From positions 124,345,501-124,409,500 of the forward strand of contig CP142451.1 of NCBI GenBank assembly GCA_038049695.1: DNA of 64,000 bases, in the 5' to 3' direction. The notes beneath the pieces are model-generated. The model had not been told where the DNA came from and did not search any database. It saw only the letters and a list, made by a program, of their open reading frames with translations. Positions within the stretch are counted from its first letter, which is position 1, and each line of letters opens with the position of its first letter. Of this stretch, positions 25,190 to 37,200 are shown one piece after another. The translations under genes and the position numbers were made by a program. This DNA is from Cinnamomum chago. Its lineage: Eukaryota > Streptophyta > Magnoliopsida > Laurales > Lauraceae.

Positions 25190-26541
25190 AGATAGAGAGA
25201 GAGAAAAAGAGGAAAAGAGAAAAGGTTTCTCCTTTCACTTTTTTGGGGTTTTGGTGGAGGTGTAGTGAAAATACCAGAATACCCTGAGTTTTTGCTAAGA
25301 GGGCGTTTGGATAAGAAGAGATCGGTAAAACTGACCTTTTCTGTCGTTTGGTAGAACATGTGAGGAACGAGAAAGGGGAAAATAATGATTTTCCTTCATG
25401 AATATGATTTTGATTTCCTCATAGAAATGCACCGATTCCTCTTTTTTCGCAAAGCAAAAGTCAATTGAGAATCAAAACCTCTTATTGTAAATATATATAT
25501 ATATATACATAATTCAAGCTTTTAAAATTCTGCCGAGTCTAAGTCAACTCGATTGAGTTCAAACCAAACTTGGCCAAGGTCGAGTGGAACTCAGATAGTC
25601 CTCATCCCAACTTTATTTTAAAATTTGGAAATAGGCAAATGACTTGTTAAGGTTCATTATTCTCTTTGGATTTTGTTAGAGTAAGCTTTAAGCATCCATA
25701 ACTTATATTCAACCCACTCAACTATCGAGGCAAAAGATTAAAGGATTTGACTATACAATTATCCTAAGACTTAAATTTTACATTGCACGTGTTGAGATTT
25801 ATATATAAAAAAAATTATATAAAATAGTTTGCATAACAAGGGATGATTTCACAATTGCCCTAAAAGATTTTGAAATTCTCCATTTCAAAAATTCAGCCTC
25901 GTGGGGTTACCTTTTTGGGACTTATAAAATCACATAGGCAATTGTGAATCCATCCATGAGACTAAATTTAGAAAATCCAGATACTTTCCCTTGTTGGAAT
26001 GCTCATATCAGTCCATAATCGGAATCATTTTCCATGAAAAGTAATTTCCCGATGGACGAGTTAGTTGTTAAGAAGAAGTTATGGTACTAGCCAGTAGTGC
26101 CAATAAGCAGGCACCACGTGGGTTGCCCTCCAGACTGCGTCACCGCACCGTATTCCTTACATGGGCCCACGAGAAAAAATGGCAAGGGGAAGAAAAGAGA
26201 GCACGAAGCGTGCAAAATAAGAAAGACGTTGGCTGCGCTTGCGAGGTGCAAGGTGCTCATCTCGTGTCAGCCTCCCAACGTCATTACCGTACGGCTCTTG
26301 CACACCTGTCGCGCTACGTCATCCAGAATATTCCCCTACTCACTCATCTGTAACCATTTTCGGTTCACGTCTCGTGCGCTGCACAACTTTTGAGTCCGGA
26401 TCGTCAGACTCGGCTCGCTCTTAGGAGAAATGTAAAATACTGAGTTTAGAAGTGGAAGTCCACCGTACCAATTGAAATCGGTGTTGTGGGAGTGGGACCC
26501 ACTTGCGTTGCAAAATATTCTCGTCAAAATAGCTTGCTATC
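25190..26541. other. CDF upstream region and spacer
   Basis: An AT microsatellite lies at 25493-25507. A GC-richer patch at 26090-26420 contains CACGTG (26115), 'gcacgaagcgtgc' and several ACGTC/GACGT cores. No gene was seen. It could be a distal regulatory block or an unrelated repeat. Confidence 0.4.
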
Positions 26542-27287
26542 TGTGCCTAAAAATTACGGACTTTGTTTAGGTGAGTATGAAACTTATAATTTGTTGTTTA
26601 AACTTTTTTGGGAAAAATAGATCGCCTTATAACCTGAAAGAGAATGGGAAATAGAGATCAGAGACCCTAACTGCAGTCAGCCGAATGCTATCAGATGCCT
26701 GAGTTAGTGCTATCACTGAACAAATGATAGAGAAAAGAGGCAACATGACGTTATCTTGTGTGGCCTTTTTTAAGAAGGGATTCTTACCCTTGTATATAGG
26801 TGGAGGTTTCACCTGACGCTCCCTTAGTGAAGGTAGGTGGAGATACTGTCCAGTTAGATCAAGAGATGACCTCTCGTATCAATATGAATGTGGTTGATAA
26901 AGACGACCCCTTATTATTATTTTGTACCCTCATCTTGTATGTCAGCACGTTCTGCAATGTAGTCGTAACTTTATGGAAGTACGATCATGTTTAGTATTCA
27001 TCTCTGTGGATGTACCGAACTGGGGATGATACCGAGACCAGATTCGAACGCATCCTAGCACTGTTGCTGAGGTGCCTTATACCAAGACCGAGATGAGCAT
27101 AGTCGATACACTTACCGATGTTAGCTAGCACTGTTGCCGAGCTGGATGAGATGCCTAACTGGTACTGTTACCGAACTGCGTGCGTCTTGGCACTATTGTC
27201 GAATTTAGACACCGAGATCGGGAAAAACTAACTCGGTACTGTTACCGAGATTAGCGTAATCCTACTCTTAGGAAAACACCCCGCACA
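26542..27287 (-). repeat. 3' LTR of the 26.5-30.3 kb retrotransposon
   Basis: A 746-bp copy, aligned over its whole length with 29564-30347. Shared landmarks include 'taaaaattacggactttgtt' at the start and 'aaaacaccccgcaca' at the end. In element orientation it is the downstream LTR because a purine tract borders it at 27288-27302. Confidence 0.85.
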
Positions 27288-28104
27288 ATTGCCCCCTAAC
27301 TCGTAGCCTCTTACAGTCCTCCAACTTTTGGAGGTCGGGAGTTAAATGCCGTGTTGGGAGAGTCTGGGATGTCAATTTGAATTTCATCTCGATGTTGGCT
27401 GATGACGTCTGATCTTTATCATGAAGTCTACTCGTCTGCCCGAGACAATAAGTATCTTGTCGGTGTCGCTTCGTCTACCCAAGGCGATAAATAACGCACT
27501 GTTGTTGCTTCGGAAGTTGATGCGACTCTTATGCCTGAGGCTACTCCCCAAGCTGCTACAACTGAGCCCCTTGATGTCAACTCAGAGGCCTCTGTTGTTT
27601 GAGGCTTTTTGTATTTTTTTTCTCTTTTTTGTAATGGAAAAGTGTGTAGAATTTTATAACTATTTCTCAATCAATGAATATAATTTCTCTTTCATACTTG
27701 CCTTTGATCTTTTCTTCTAAAAATAACATTCATGCGTGTGACCTTTGTTCTATAACTGGGCCATTAGCACAAACACCAAGTAGTTGAGTTTGGTTCAATA
27801 ACCGGAACTGAGTGACCACTGGGCAAAGGACTTTGGTTCCACAACCAGAAGTATCTTAGTCTAGTCGAATTCGGATCAACAACCGAAATTGCAATTGTAC
27901 TTAAATTTTCTAACTTTAAGAAGTACATGTATCTTTAAAGATAGAAAATTCTAGATGGTTCCACAACTGAACTAGATGTTCAGAAGAAGCCATCAAGTTC
28001 TTCAACTGCGTAGTTGGTTCCACAACAAAACTAGGATAGCCGCTGAGTTCCATAACCTGGCGCGTCGTGAGTTTGGTCCTGTGGCCGAGCTGGTTGGTTC
28101 CGTA

Positions 28105-28360
28105 ACCAAGCCGAGATTTTCGCCGAGTTTTGTAACTTGGCACTGTTTAGCCGGTTCTGTAACTGAGCTAAGATCACCGAGTTCTGTAACAAGGTGTTGT
28201 ATAGCTGGTTTTGTAACCGAGCTGAGACCACCGAGTTTTGTAACAAGGTGTTATATAGCTGGTTCTGTAACCGACTTGAGACCACCGAGTTCTGTAACAA
28301 GGTGTTGTATAGCTGGTTCTGTAACCGAGCCGAGATTTTCGCCGAGTTCCGTGACTTTGG
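28105..28360. repeat. 54-bp tandem repeat array inside the LTR retrotransposon
   Basis: The unit containing 'taacaaggtgttgtatagct' recurs at 28133, 28187, 28241 and 28295, exactly 54 bp apart, with a partial copy after that. Because 54 is a multiple of three, each unit encodes an 18-residue repeat in any open frame (for example LQNQLYNTLLQNSVVSARLQ on the minus strand). Confidence 0.9.
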
Positions 28361-28439
28361 CGAGAATTGGAGTTGTCGTGAATGATGTTGCCCGAGTTGT
28401 GGTTGATGCTATTACTGAGGCCACTGCTTGAGTGTCTTA

Positions 28440-28680
28440 ATTAAAGCTGTCCGAGTTGTGGTTGGTGCTATCATCAAGGCTACTGCCGAAGCTATCAAGA
28501 CTAAGACTGTTCGAGCTGTGGCTGGCGCTATCACCAAGGCCGTTGCTAGATTTGTCAGGACTGAAACTGTTTGAACTGTGGCTAGTGCTATCACCGAGGC
28601 CGCTGTTGGAGGTCGCGATCGAAGAACTTGAGCTGCGGCTAATGCTGTCACCAAGGTCGTAGCTGAAGCTTCTACCAAGT
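28440..28680 (-). repeat. 60-bp repeats encoding GLGDSTSHSSNSFS units in the retrotransposon
   Basis: About four diverged copies of a 60-bp unit lie next to the 54-bp array. On the element's sense strand they read as repeats of the type GLGDSTSHSSNSFSPDKSSN within a Ser-rich ORF (28437-28751). They look like internal expansion of a non-coding or structural-protein region. Confidence 0.7.
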
Positions 28681-29135
28681 TTGTGTTTCTTTCCAGCTGG
28701 TGTTATCACCGAGCTGGGACTTGAGGACGAAGACTTTGTATGGTGAGTCAATGAATTGTTTCCAAGACTACTGCTCTTGTCTTTAAGGATTTATCATGCT
28801 AGAGGCTAAGGCTGTCCCTAGCCTCGTCGTCTTCTTGTTCGACAAACTGGCTCGCCCTGGCCATTAGTGCCTTCACCGTGACTGGGGGAACCGAGCTAGG
28901 TCCTTTCGAAACTCGTTGCCTAGCAACAGAGCTTGTTTGAATGATGCGAGGGTCGCTCTGTTGATGGCGTCTGTTTTTGGGATGACTCTGCGCGCTTGGA
29001 ACTCTTCCACAAAGGAGTTTTGGAGCTGTTATCAGCTCAAAATCGATCCCTCTGGGAGCGCGCAGAACCACCTTAGGGGGAGGTCGTCTCATATCGACAC
29101 CCACTGGGCGAAATTCCGGATGGTCCGAGTCTCTG

Positions 29136-29543
29136 TCATAAAGGACGAAACTCGAGCGGACATTTGTGTCGATGAATCAACTCATCTTGTTCCTGGATGA
29201 CGAGGTTTCGGGCCCTGGTATCCACAAGGAACGGATCTTCATCATTATCGCTGTCGCGGTCCACCTGGTGGAGGGAATGACGAGACCTGGCTATTGCTAG
29301 TGCTTTGCTCCTCGAGGGGGTCTCCAACAGGGTAGCATTCTGTTGGGGGTGCTCTAGTGGAAGAGCATTTTGCTGTGGAGGTGTTGTCACCCCATTTGCT
29401 GATGAATCTGACTTAGTTACAGGTTCTTTTACGCTCGCCGTACCAGACTTTCCTCCGGACTCCTTCAACGGGGGATCATTGGTGATGGTGACGGGGCTTT
29501 GATGATCCTTTGCCGTTTTTAGAGGCATGTCATTTTGTATCAT
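29136..29543 (-). pseudogene. gag-like ORF remnant of the LTR retrotransposon
   Basis: A 135-codon minus-strand ORF starts with ATG directly after the primer-binding sequence (TGTGGGGA|ATG), the usual place for gag in plant Ty3-type elements. It is rich in Pro, Gln, Ser and charged residues and has no zinc knuckle. The coding continues in shifted frames to about 28800 (MGVDMRRPPPKVVLRAPRG-like segment), which points to frameshifts. Only position and composition support the gag label. Confidence 0.45.
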
Positions 29544-29563
29544 TCCCCACAGACGGTGCCAAT

Positions 29564-30347
29564 TGTAAGTGCTTAAAAATTACGGACTTTGTTTAGGTGA
29601 GTATGAAACTCATAATTTGCTGTTTAAGCTTCTTTGAGAAAGATAAATTGCCTTATAACCTGAAAGGGAATGAGAACTAGAGATCAGAGACCCTGACTAT
29701 AGTCCGTCGAAGGCTCTCCGATGCCTGAGTTAGTATTATCACTGAACAAAGGATAGAGAAGAGAGGCAAGTATGCTAGTATTGTGTGTAATATGATGTTA
29801 TCTTGCGTGGCCTTTTTTGAGAAGGGATTCTTACCCTTGTATATAGGTGGAGGTTTCACCTGGCGCTCCCTTAGTGGGGGTAGGTCGAGATACTGTCCAA
29901 TCAAATCAAGAGATGACCTCTCGTATCAATGTGGATGTGATTGATAAAGACGACCCCTTATTATTATTTGGCGCACATCTTGTCTGTCAGCACGTTTTAC
30001 AATGTAACCGTAACTTTATGGAAGTATGATCATGTTTAGTACTCATCTCTGTGGATGTACCGAGCTGAGGATAATACCGAGACCAGATTCGGAAGCATCA
30101 TGGCACTGTTGCCGAGGTGCCTTATACCGAGATCGAAATGAGCATAACCGGTACTCTTACCGAGGTTAACTTCAAGTTTGGTGCTAGCTGGCACTGTTGC
30201 CGAGCTGGATGAGATGCCTAACTGGTATTGTTACCGAGCTGGGTGCATCTGGGCACTATTGCCGAGCTTAGACACCGAGATCAGGATAAACTAAGTCGGT
30301 ACTGTTACCGAGATTAGCGTACTACTCTTAAGAAAACACCCCGCACA
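29564..30347 (-). repeat. 5' LTR of the 26.5-30.3 kb retrotransposon
   Basis: A 784-bp copy. In element orientation it comes first and is followed directly by the primer-binding sequence (29544-29563). It carries about 22 nt near 29770 that the other LTR lacks. The repeated phrase 'ggtactgttaccgag' and variants occurs several times in both LTRs. Confidence 0.85.
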
Positions 30348-30560
30348 ATTGCAATTCCAGCTCCTAGGGAACAATTAAATATAAGTTTATTAGAGGGCAA
30401 ATTGAAAAGTCTGATGGACAAGGGGATCCCAAAAATCAACTACATTTGATTATCTTATCCCTTGAGTTTAATGTCCTTATAATCCGACAGCCAGTGAATA
30501 TTCAGGGAGTGTAAAATTGCATTCATGCAAAATGGTGGTATGAAAAGATTAACAGGATAA

Positions 30561-31100
30561 TAGGGGTGTACAAAAAATCCGTCGATCAGTAAAACCGATC
30601 CGATCCGATTCGATTCACGGATTTTTAACCAAACTGAAGGTAAACGAATTGGTGATAGATTGAGAATCTTGTAATTCGTTAGCAACGGATCGATGATGGA
30701 TTTCACCTTTAATGAGCGGATTCAATCCGATCCGATCCGTTGACATTAAATATAAATAAAAAAAATCCTTAAGGGGTCTATATATAAGTATAAGTTAAGA
30801 GGCTTAAATATAAAAGAAGAAAAAAAACCTAGGGTCAAAATGTAATCACTTTTATATATAAGTATAACAAATGAAACCCTGAACCAAATTTCACCATAGC
30901 ATTGAGAGCATGCTCTTTAAATTTGATTTAACATTAGATGCAACGGATTGAACAGATTAATCCGATCCGGTCCAATCCTCTATGGATCGGTTTTTAATAT
31001 CTATGGATTGGTGACGGATTCCAAATCAATCAATCCGTAGGTAATGGATTGGTTATGGATTTGGCATAACCCACATCAATCCAATCCGTGTACACTCCTA
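30561..31100. mobile_element. hAT-like MITE
   Basis: Ends are TAGGGGTGTAC and, reverse-complemented, TAGGAGTGTACACGG, giving imperfect terminal inverted repeats. The ends carry many short GATCCG/CGGATT-type motifs in both orientations, as subterminal repeats do in hAT elements. It has no coding capacity. An 8-bp target duplication could not be shown clearly. Confidence 0.65.
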
Positions 31101-32524
31101 ACATGATTCTTAAGTGAGAACCTGAAGCCCCCACCCGAACCTAAAAAAGTTACGAAAGTGTATAAATAGCCCAAGAGTTTTTTTTTTACATATCTCCTCT
31201 CTCCCAAGAGTTTTTTCAAAATTAGCCTTCATACAATTGACAAAAAAAAAAAAAAAAAAAAAATGAAAGGACAGGGGTACAAGAGTGTTATACCCATTAC
31301 ATAACCATAGCCTCCTATAAATAAAGAGGATAAATCATTTTGAACCCCTGTTTGGCAAGCACATCTACCATATGATTTGCTGATCTAAGCCTCCAATTTG
31401 TTTGTCTCTTTAAAGGGCTCTGTTTGTTTGGATGAAATTGAGTTTTTAAGAATTTATGGTAAAATATGGTCAATAATGACTGCTGGAGTATCCAATATTT
31501 CCACTGCGACAAAGTAGAAGCAAAATCAAATGCCCAAGTGGTAGATCTGTTCGTAGACAGTTACATGTCAGAGAAGATCTTGGTGATGAAGAATGACCAC
31601 CACTCCTTTCCTTCCCTCTCACCTGCATTGGAAAATCTTCTTTACCACCAATGGCAGATTGACACCTTGTAATCGAAGACCACCAATGGCAGATCAACAT
31701 CTAGTAATCAAAGGTGCCGACATTTTTTCTAGACAAAGCATTTGGCAGACCACTGGAAAGAGAGAAGGGACATCACCTAAGTGTGCCACAATCAAAATCC
31801 TAAGCATGATAAGCCACAAAGGGTGGTAGGATCAACTTTTCTTCTGGCCAGAAATTGAAAAACAAGGTGGGGAAATCATGAAAATTGAATATGGAGGGCC
31901 ACATTGAAGGCTTGGGGTAAGTAGTAATGACTGGAGCAACCTCATCCTTGGTTTGATGGGCTTTAGTGGGGTGTGCCCAAGACCACTTTTTGATGGATGG
32001 GTCTGCTTAAGAAAAAAGCAAGCCCCAATATCCATTTAAGTGCCCTCTTGCCACTTGGTAGCTGGGCCACACCCCTCTCTCTTTCAACTTTACCCATGTT
32101 CTATGCTTCTCAGGACAGAAAAAACAAAAGTGAAAGTGCCTTTCTTGGATCCATGCCTTCATTTCATTGTCTATAAAGCATGAGTCCTTTTTTCAAAGTA
32201 GGGGTTTTAAAATCTTTTTTCTCTATTGCAAATTCAACTTTCCAAAGAGGCCTTGACTGTGAAGTACAATTACTTAAACAGGCAGCTCCAGATAAGTACC
32301 TCAATTAACTTTTTCCATGCTGTATATTGTCCAACTGGATGAGTGTCTATCTGATCCTCTGGTTGAGTTGAGATGTTTAATTAGAGTTTGTATGCAATTT
32401 TTCATTAAACCAGGTTGATCAATATATAAATACATGTATATGCCATTGAGTTACCTAAGGGCCTGAACACAAAGGAATTTATGCCGTAAGTTTTTAAAAA
32501 TGAACATCAAAAATATATATCCAA

Positions 32525-33195
32525 AAATGAGAATTAAATAACTTTTCTTTTAATGGAAACGAAATAAAGAGAAGATGAGAAATCAATACCCAACTATCAC
32601 TCTTGTAATTTAAATTCTACATTCCATCTCATAGCCTCACCCTTACCTCTTTAAAAATATATATGAAAGATGGAGCTAATCTAACCATGACTTTTTTAAT
32701 GTATTCAATTCCTTTGTATTCTATATAAACAAGTTGGCCCTAAAAGCTTTAAAGATTTTATCAACTTTTTTAATATTAAATGGTGCAATTGATTGGAGAA
32801 TTCAGAACGATAGTAATGAAAATCTCCTAGCCAAGCCTGTTTATCATGTGCTTAAAATATATAGGAACTGAATATATAGGAGTCATGGTAAAATGAGATC
32901 CATTGAATATTATAGAAAAATAAAGGAAAATGGAGCTGCATTGAAATATTATTAAAGATGAGAGGGATGAAAGATACGAGGTGGTGGAGCATGAACGATA
33001 TAAGGCAACAGTTTAGATGCAGCCCTCATTTTTCTAGGATAAAAAAATGAAGGGTTGTGGTTGGGTAATCATTTCTCATCTTCCCTTGACTCAATCTCCA
33101 TTAAAGGGGAGCTTATTTGATAGTCAAATTTTGAATATTGACCTTTGGTTATTCACTTTTATCCACTTCTAGAAATACAATTATAGGCATTTAAT
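32525..33195. mobile_element. Palindromic MITE-like element
   Basis: Left arm 32535-32600 and right arm 33058-33125 are inverted copies (about 70-75% identical over 60 bp), including 'gaagatgagaaat' and 'acccaac'. The inside is non-coding. Related single arms occur at 4328-4390 and 4965-5025, showing a dispersed family. Confidence 0.5.
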
Positions 33196-33724
33196 TACAA
33201 GAAACAAACACGCCTTAAAGTAGGAAATATGGAAGTCAGACAATACTTGATATCATCTTTCTCCAAATTTCTCTCTAGCAGCAAGAACTCAAATTATGCT
33301 TTGCAAATTATGTATGGCAAAGCTTTTTTTGCAAACCTTTCATGAGGTCTAATCTGATTTGCATACCCATCACTAGGGTAAAGAGGATTCGAATGTATTG
33401 TCATGGATTAGAGGTAGGGCCTATGTGGAACAATATCTGATTATCACAAACCCCTATGACTTTTGAGGGCGACAAAATGAGAACCAGTTTGAAGGTGAGA
33501 ATATCCCCTGTATTCTAGCATTCATGACCTTCAATATGTTCACAGAGTAACACACAATATACAGTCACTTTATTCCTTGTGCTAATGCGATACTAATCGT
33601 AGTCCTAAATCTCAGTAGGACTCAACTCAACTGAGTTACTTGATCACTGCGTAAACCCAAGGCTTGGTTAAAATGAGGAACTTGGACTAATTCGTCCAAA
33701 ACTCAATAAAAACTGAGTTGATTC

Positions 33725-34232
33725 TGTTGGTATCTTTGTGCATTAAAGCACATATTTTTCATTTTTCTCTTTTCTTTATTTAAGAGAGTCCCACATCAGT
33801 TGTGGAAGACTCTCTTAGAGTTATTTATTATTGTTTACGCTCATTATTATAGTGTAAGTATCGGGAGAAGGCTTACGTAGTGGTGACCACACACTTTCAT
33901 CGCATGCGCTCAGTCCGGCCAGTCAGCTGCGTGGCGGGCAGGCCCGGCCCGACTCACATGAGCGTGCATTATTTTAGGTCTCAGTTGGGTTGAGTTTGGG
34001 TCGACTTGAAATTGACCCGGATCTGCTAAGCCCGTTTCTTTGTAACCGTTGGTATTCGTTGCGTGCACGAGTGGTGGAGATCATCCGATCAGAAATCCAT
34101 CTACACCTGTGTGAGGGCGAAATCTGCCTACAAAAAGCGTCTTCAAAGACGTAATTCGGTTATTTCTTTCTTTTCCTCATTTTATTTTAATATTTTAATT
34201 TATTTACAATTTCCACTAAACATTTTCCAACA
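33725..34232 (+). mobile_element. Solo LTR (probable Copia type)
   Basis: The 508-bp segment begins TGTTGG and ends CCAACA, a perfect 6-bp terminal inverted repeat with TG...CA ends. It is flanked by gattc (33720-33724) and gagtc (34233-34237), a 5-bp target duplication with one change. Inside is a 'gagtcccacatc' motif typical of plant LTRs. No second LTR or internal domain is nearby, so it is a recombination product. Orientation is uncertain. Confidence 0.75.
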
Positions 34233-34237
34233 GAGTC

Positions 34238-37200
34238 AGCCAAGAGAAATCAAGAACAAAATACCAAAAGATATATAATTAGCTTATTGACTCGGTCAAC
34301 ACTCAGGCATGTCTAATCCTCTTATCATAGCCTTCAATTTGTTGCCGACAGGCCCGGCTCGTGAAGACTGTCCCAAACATCCTAGTGATTACACATATCT
34401 TTTCAGAACCATTAGTGCTATCACTAGTTGTCTGATTAGCTTTTGTCATTTTTTAAGATAATGATTAACAATAAGACCAAAGGAGCTTCTATAAACTTGA
34501 ACATGATTAAGTTTTAATGATGAAGCCAATACACTAGCGTGCATTTAGTACCATTTGGCAAAAAGATCAGCTAGCCCCTTGGTTGGTATGAATGGAGAGG
34601 ATCCAAATAGATCAACTGATCCGTTTTCGGGACCGTCGGATTTGTGTTAATGTCTTAAAGGTGTTAAGCTTCCAATTGGAATAAATTCTGGGTCATGAGC
34701 CATAGGTCATAATTGGCCTACTAATTGGACCGTATAGATCCATTGACTAAATTAATTGAGGGCTTTTAGTGTTGACATCATTTAGTGAGTGTTAGTTGAA
34801 TCAAACTGCTTCCTAAGCTCAATGTTGTTTTTATTAGATCAATCAACAAGGCTGTAGGATCTTACACCCCATTGAGCTACCACTTATCTTAAAATCATTT
34901 GGTGATAGGAAACGGCACAACAATAGTTTTATGATGAGGGCGAGGGTTCGACCACAATTATGACCGCTCGAGAACGAGGGTGGACGTTCACCTCAACAAA
35001 GGCCGTGTAAAATAAAAGGTAGTTTCAAGAGAATTGAGCTGAGTAAGAAATGAGGAAACACGGTTGCAGTCATTTTCAATAACAATGGCAGAAATGCAAT
35101 CTTTTCAATTGCAAACTCACATGACAGACTGCAAAGTTGTAGAGGACATGGGTATGGTCATGAAGACAATACAACTTAAACAAGGCAGTGGCAAAGTAAT
35201 CTCCAAAACAAATCACTTTATTAAGGACATAACATTCATTATTAGTAATATTCTGGTGCTAGCTACTGTATGTAGTTACTGCATGTACCTGAAGGATATA
35301 AAGGCAGACATGGTGATCAATCAAGTGAGAAGGTGTCATGGAAACACCTGGCACATCTTATATTCTCTAAATAATGGTGTCTTGATCCTTACAGAATGTA
35401 GCCTTTGGAAAGGCATCTATCTCATTCATATCTGAGACCCTTTTTGTCCATGCAAAGCAGTGGACCCTTCTAAATAGGAGGGCTTCCTAAAAGAATAATC
35501 CAAACTGATAGTGCAAGATACAGAGTGATATATATAGAAGCCATGGATCACACAAAGGGAGCTCTACTATGGTGCACAAACCAAATGATAAATTGTTGGA
35601 AGAAGCAACATATATAGAGATCAAATGATATATTGTTGGAAGAAGCAACATATACAGATCTAAGAGGTGACTACTAATAGTTCCTGTTGGGCTAGCCATG
35701 GTTGTTCTACTTGTGACTTTCTATGATCCACTTGGATGTGGTTGAGGTGACCTCTCTCGAACTCACTAGCTAGATTGTTAGATCTAGGATTCTACAGTGA
35801 CTACACCCTCCTATTGGGTTCTGGAGAGTGTCCTTATCTGAATTGGATCTTCTTCAAACTCTTGTAGTGATTAAGAGTAAGGTTATGGGAGAAAGAGCTA
35901 ATAGCCTGCATGAACCTCACACGTGGCATGATGGGCTACACAGACTCGAACAACTACTGGAGATCATCGCCATAGATTGTACTCTCCACGATCATGTGAC
36001 CCAAATCAATTAATTAATTAGTTGAATCTCATATAGAATCTCAACGTCAACTTTCTAGGCAGGAACATTAATCTCTCCGTGTCACATGGGAGATATGGGA
36101 ATGAGAGATAATCAAGGGCACTTGCCTACATCATCTCCTTCCAATTAATAGGGTTTACACTCAATTATGGGTGAGAGCTGATTTCAAATGTTCCTTAAAT
36201 TACTTTTCTGTACATTCAAAATGAAAGGAAACTTTTCATCCAATGATGGCATAATATGTTGTGGGTCCACCAGACGAAAGAGAGATCTTCACTATGACTC
36301 TTGTGCCTCCATGTAAAAGGGCATTGGGTCCGACGAGGACTGGGTATGCAATGGTGTATAAGTTCCACATCGGAAATATATTAGTCTTGATCTTGGGTAT
36401 ATATGTGTGACCCAACCTTAACTCAGCATGAGGCCTTCTAAAATCCTATAAGGAAACAGATGTTGACATAAGTTCTGTCAGAACTTGGAGTCTCCAACTT
36501 GATTGTTAATCCAATTCGGATCCGTCGTTGCCATATTTATCTTATTAGATGCAATTTTGAAAAACTAATTGGAGGGTTTGGGTGTTTCAATATAAAAGCT
36601 TCCAGTCCAATTTCCATCCTTATTAGGCCCTGTAACATCAATAGTTGGGATCACCAAACCATGGCCCCCATTATCACGTAATTAGATACTTAAGGAAGTG
36701 CACACTTGTCACTTTGCGGTGAGGGCCAAAGCTAGGCCCTCCCCATCACTATCCATTTCTAAAATATCCACTTGAAAGCAGAAACCCCACAAAAGACAGG
36801 AGTTGCACCAGCAGTGGCTCATTCACCCACAAACTACTCATAGTGTCTCTACATCAATTCTTTATATTTGTTAATGGAACTCATGATATTAAGTTTAGCT
36901 CTTTAGTTATATTCAATTATTTGAAAGGTCTAAAATCTATACCAAGCTTTCATTTGGGACCCTGTTTTATATATAGTTTCAGCTTGAAGCCTCCACTGCT
37001 ACTGTTCATCTATTGAAATTTGAAATATCATAACAAACCCACCATCGTCCAAGCTCTCCATCCACCACCCAAAACCACATAAATCTGATGCTGGGATCTA
37101 GGATCAAAAGCTGACACAGCATCAATCCATCTGTTCAACACTTCTAAGAATCAAATCATATATAATACAACTTTTGTGAGGATCAATTCCTGTACAACAG

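Larger units (their letters stand above)
26542..30347 (-). mobile_element. Non-autonomous LTR retrotransposon with gag-like remnant, no pol
   Basis: Two long direct repeats (26542-27287 and 29564-30347) flank about 2.3 kb. On the minus strand the LTR starts TGTGCGGGGTGTTTT and ends in CACA or TTACA. Directly after the right-hand (5') LTR is a primer-binding-type sequence ATTGGCACCGTCTGTGGGGA followed by an ATG. Directly before the left-hand (3') LTR is a purine tract (GTTAGGGGGCAAT). Inside there are only minus-strand gag-like ORFs and Ser-rich repeats; no protease, reverse transcriptase or integrase motif was found. The two LTRs differ by many substitutions and a roughly 22-nt indel, so the insertion is old. 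No matching 5-bp target duplication was seen (ctatc against attgc). Confidence 0.85.

Noticed and set aside
29136-29543. Treating the ORF as a host gene
   Set aside because: It begins right after a primer-binding sequence between paired LTRs, so it belongs to the retrotransposon.
35064-35435. 123-codon frame on the plus strand
   Set aside because: Low-complexity start, no domain, no promoter or neighbouring exon.
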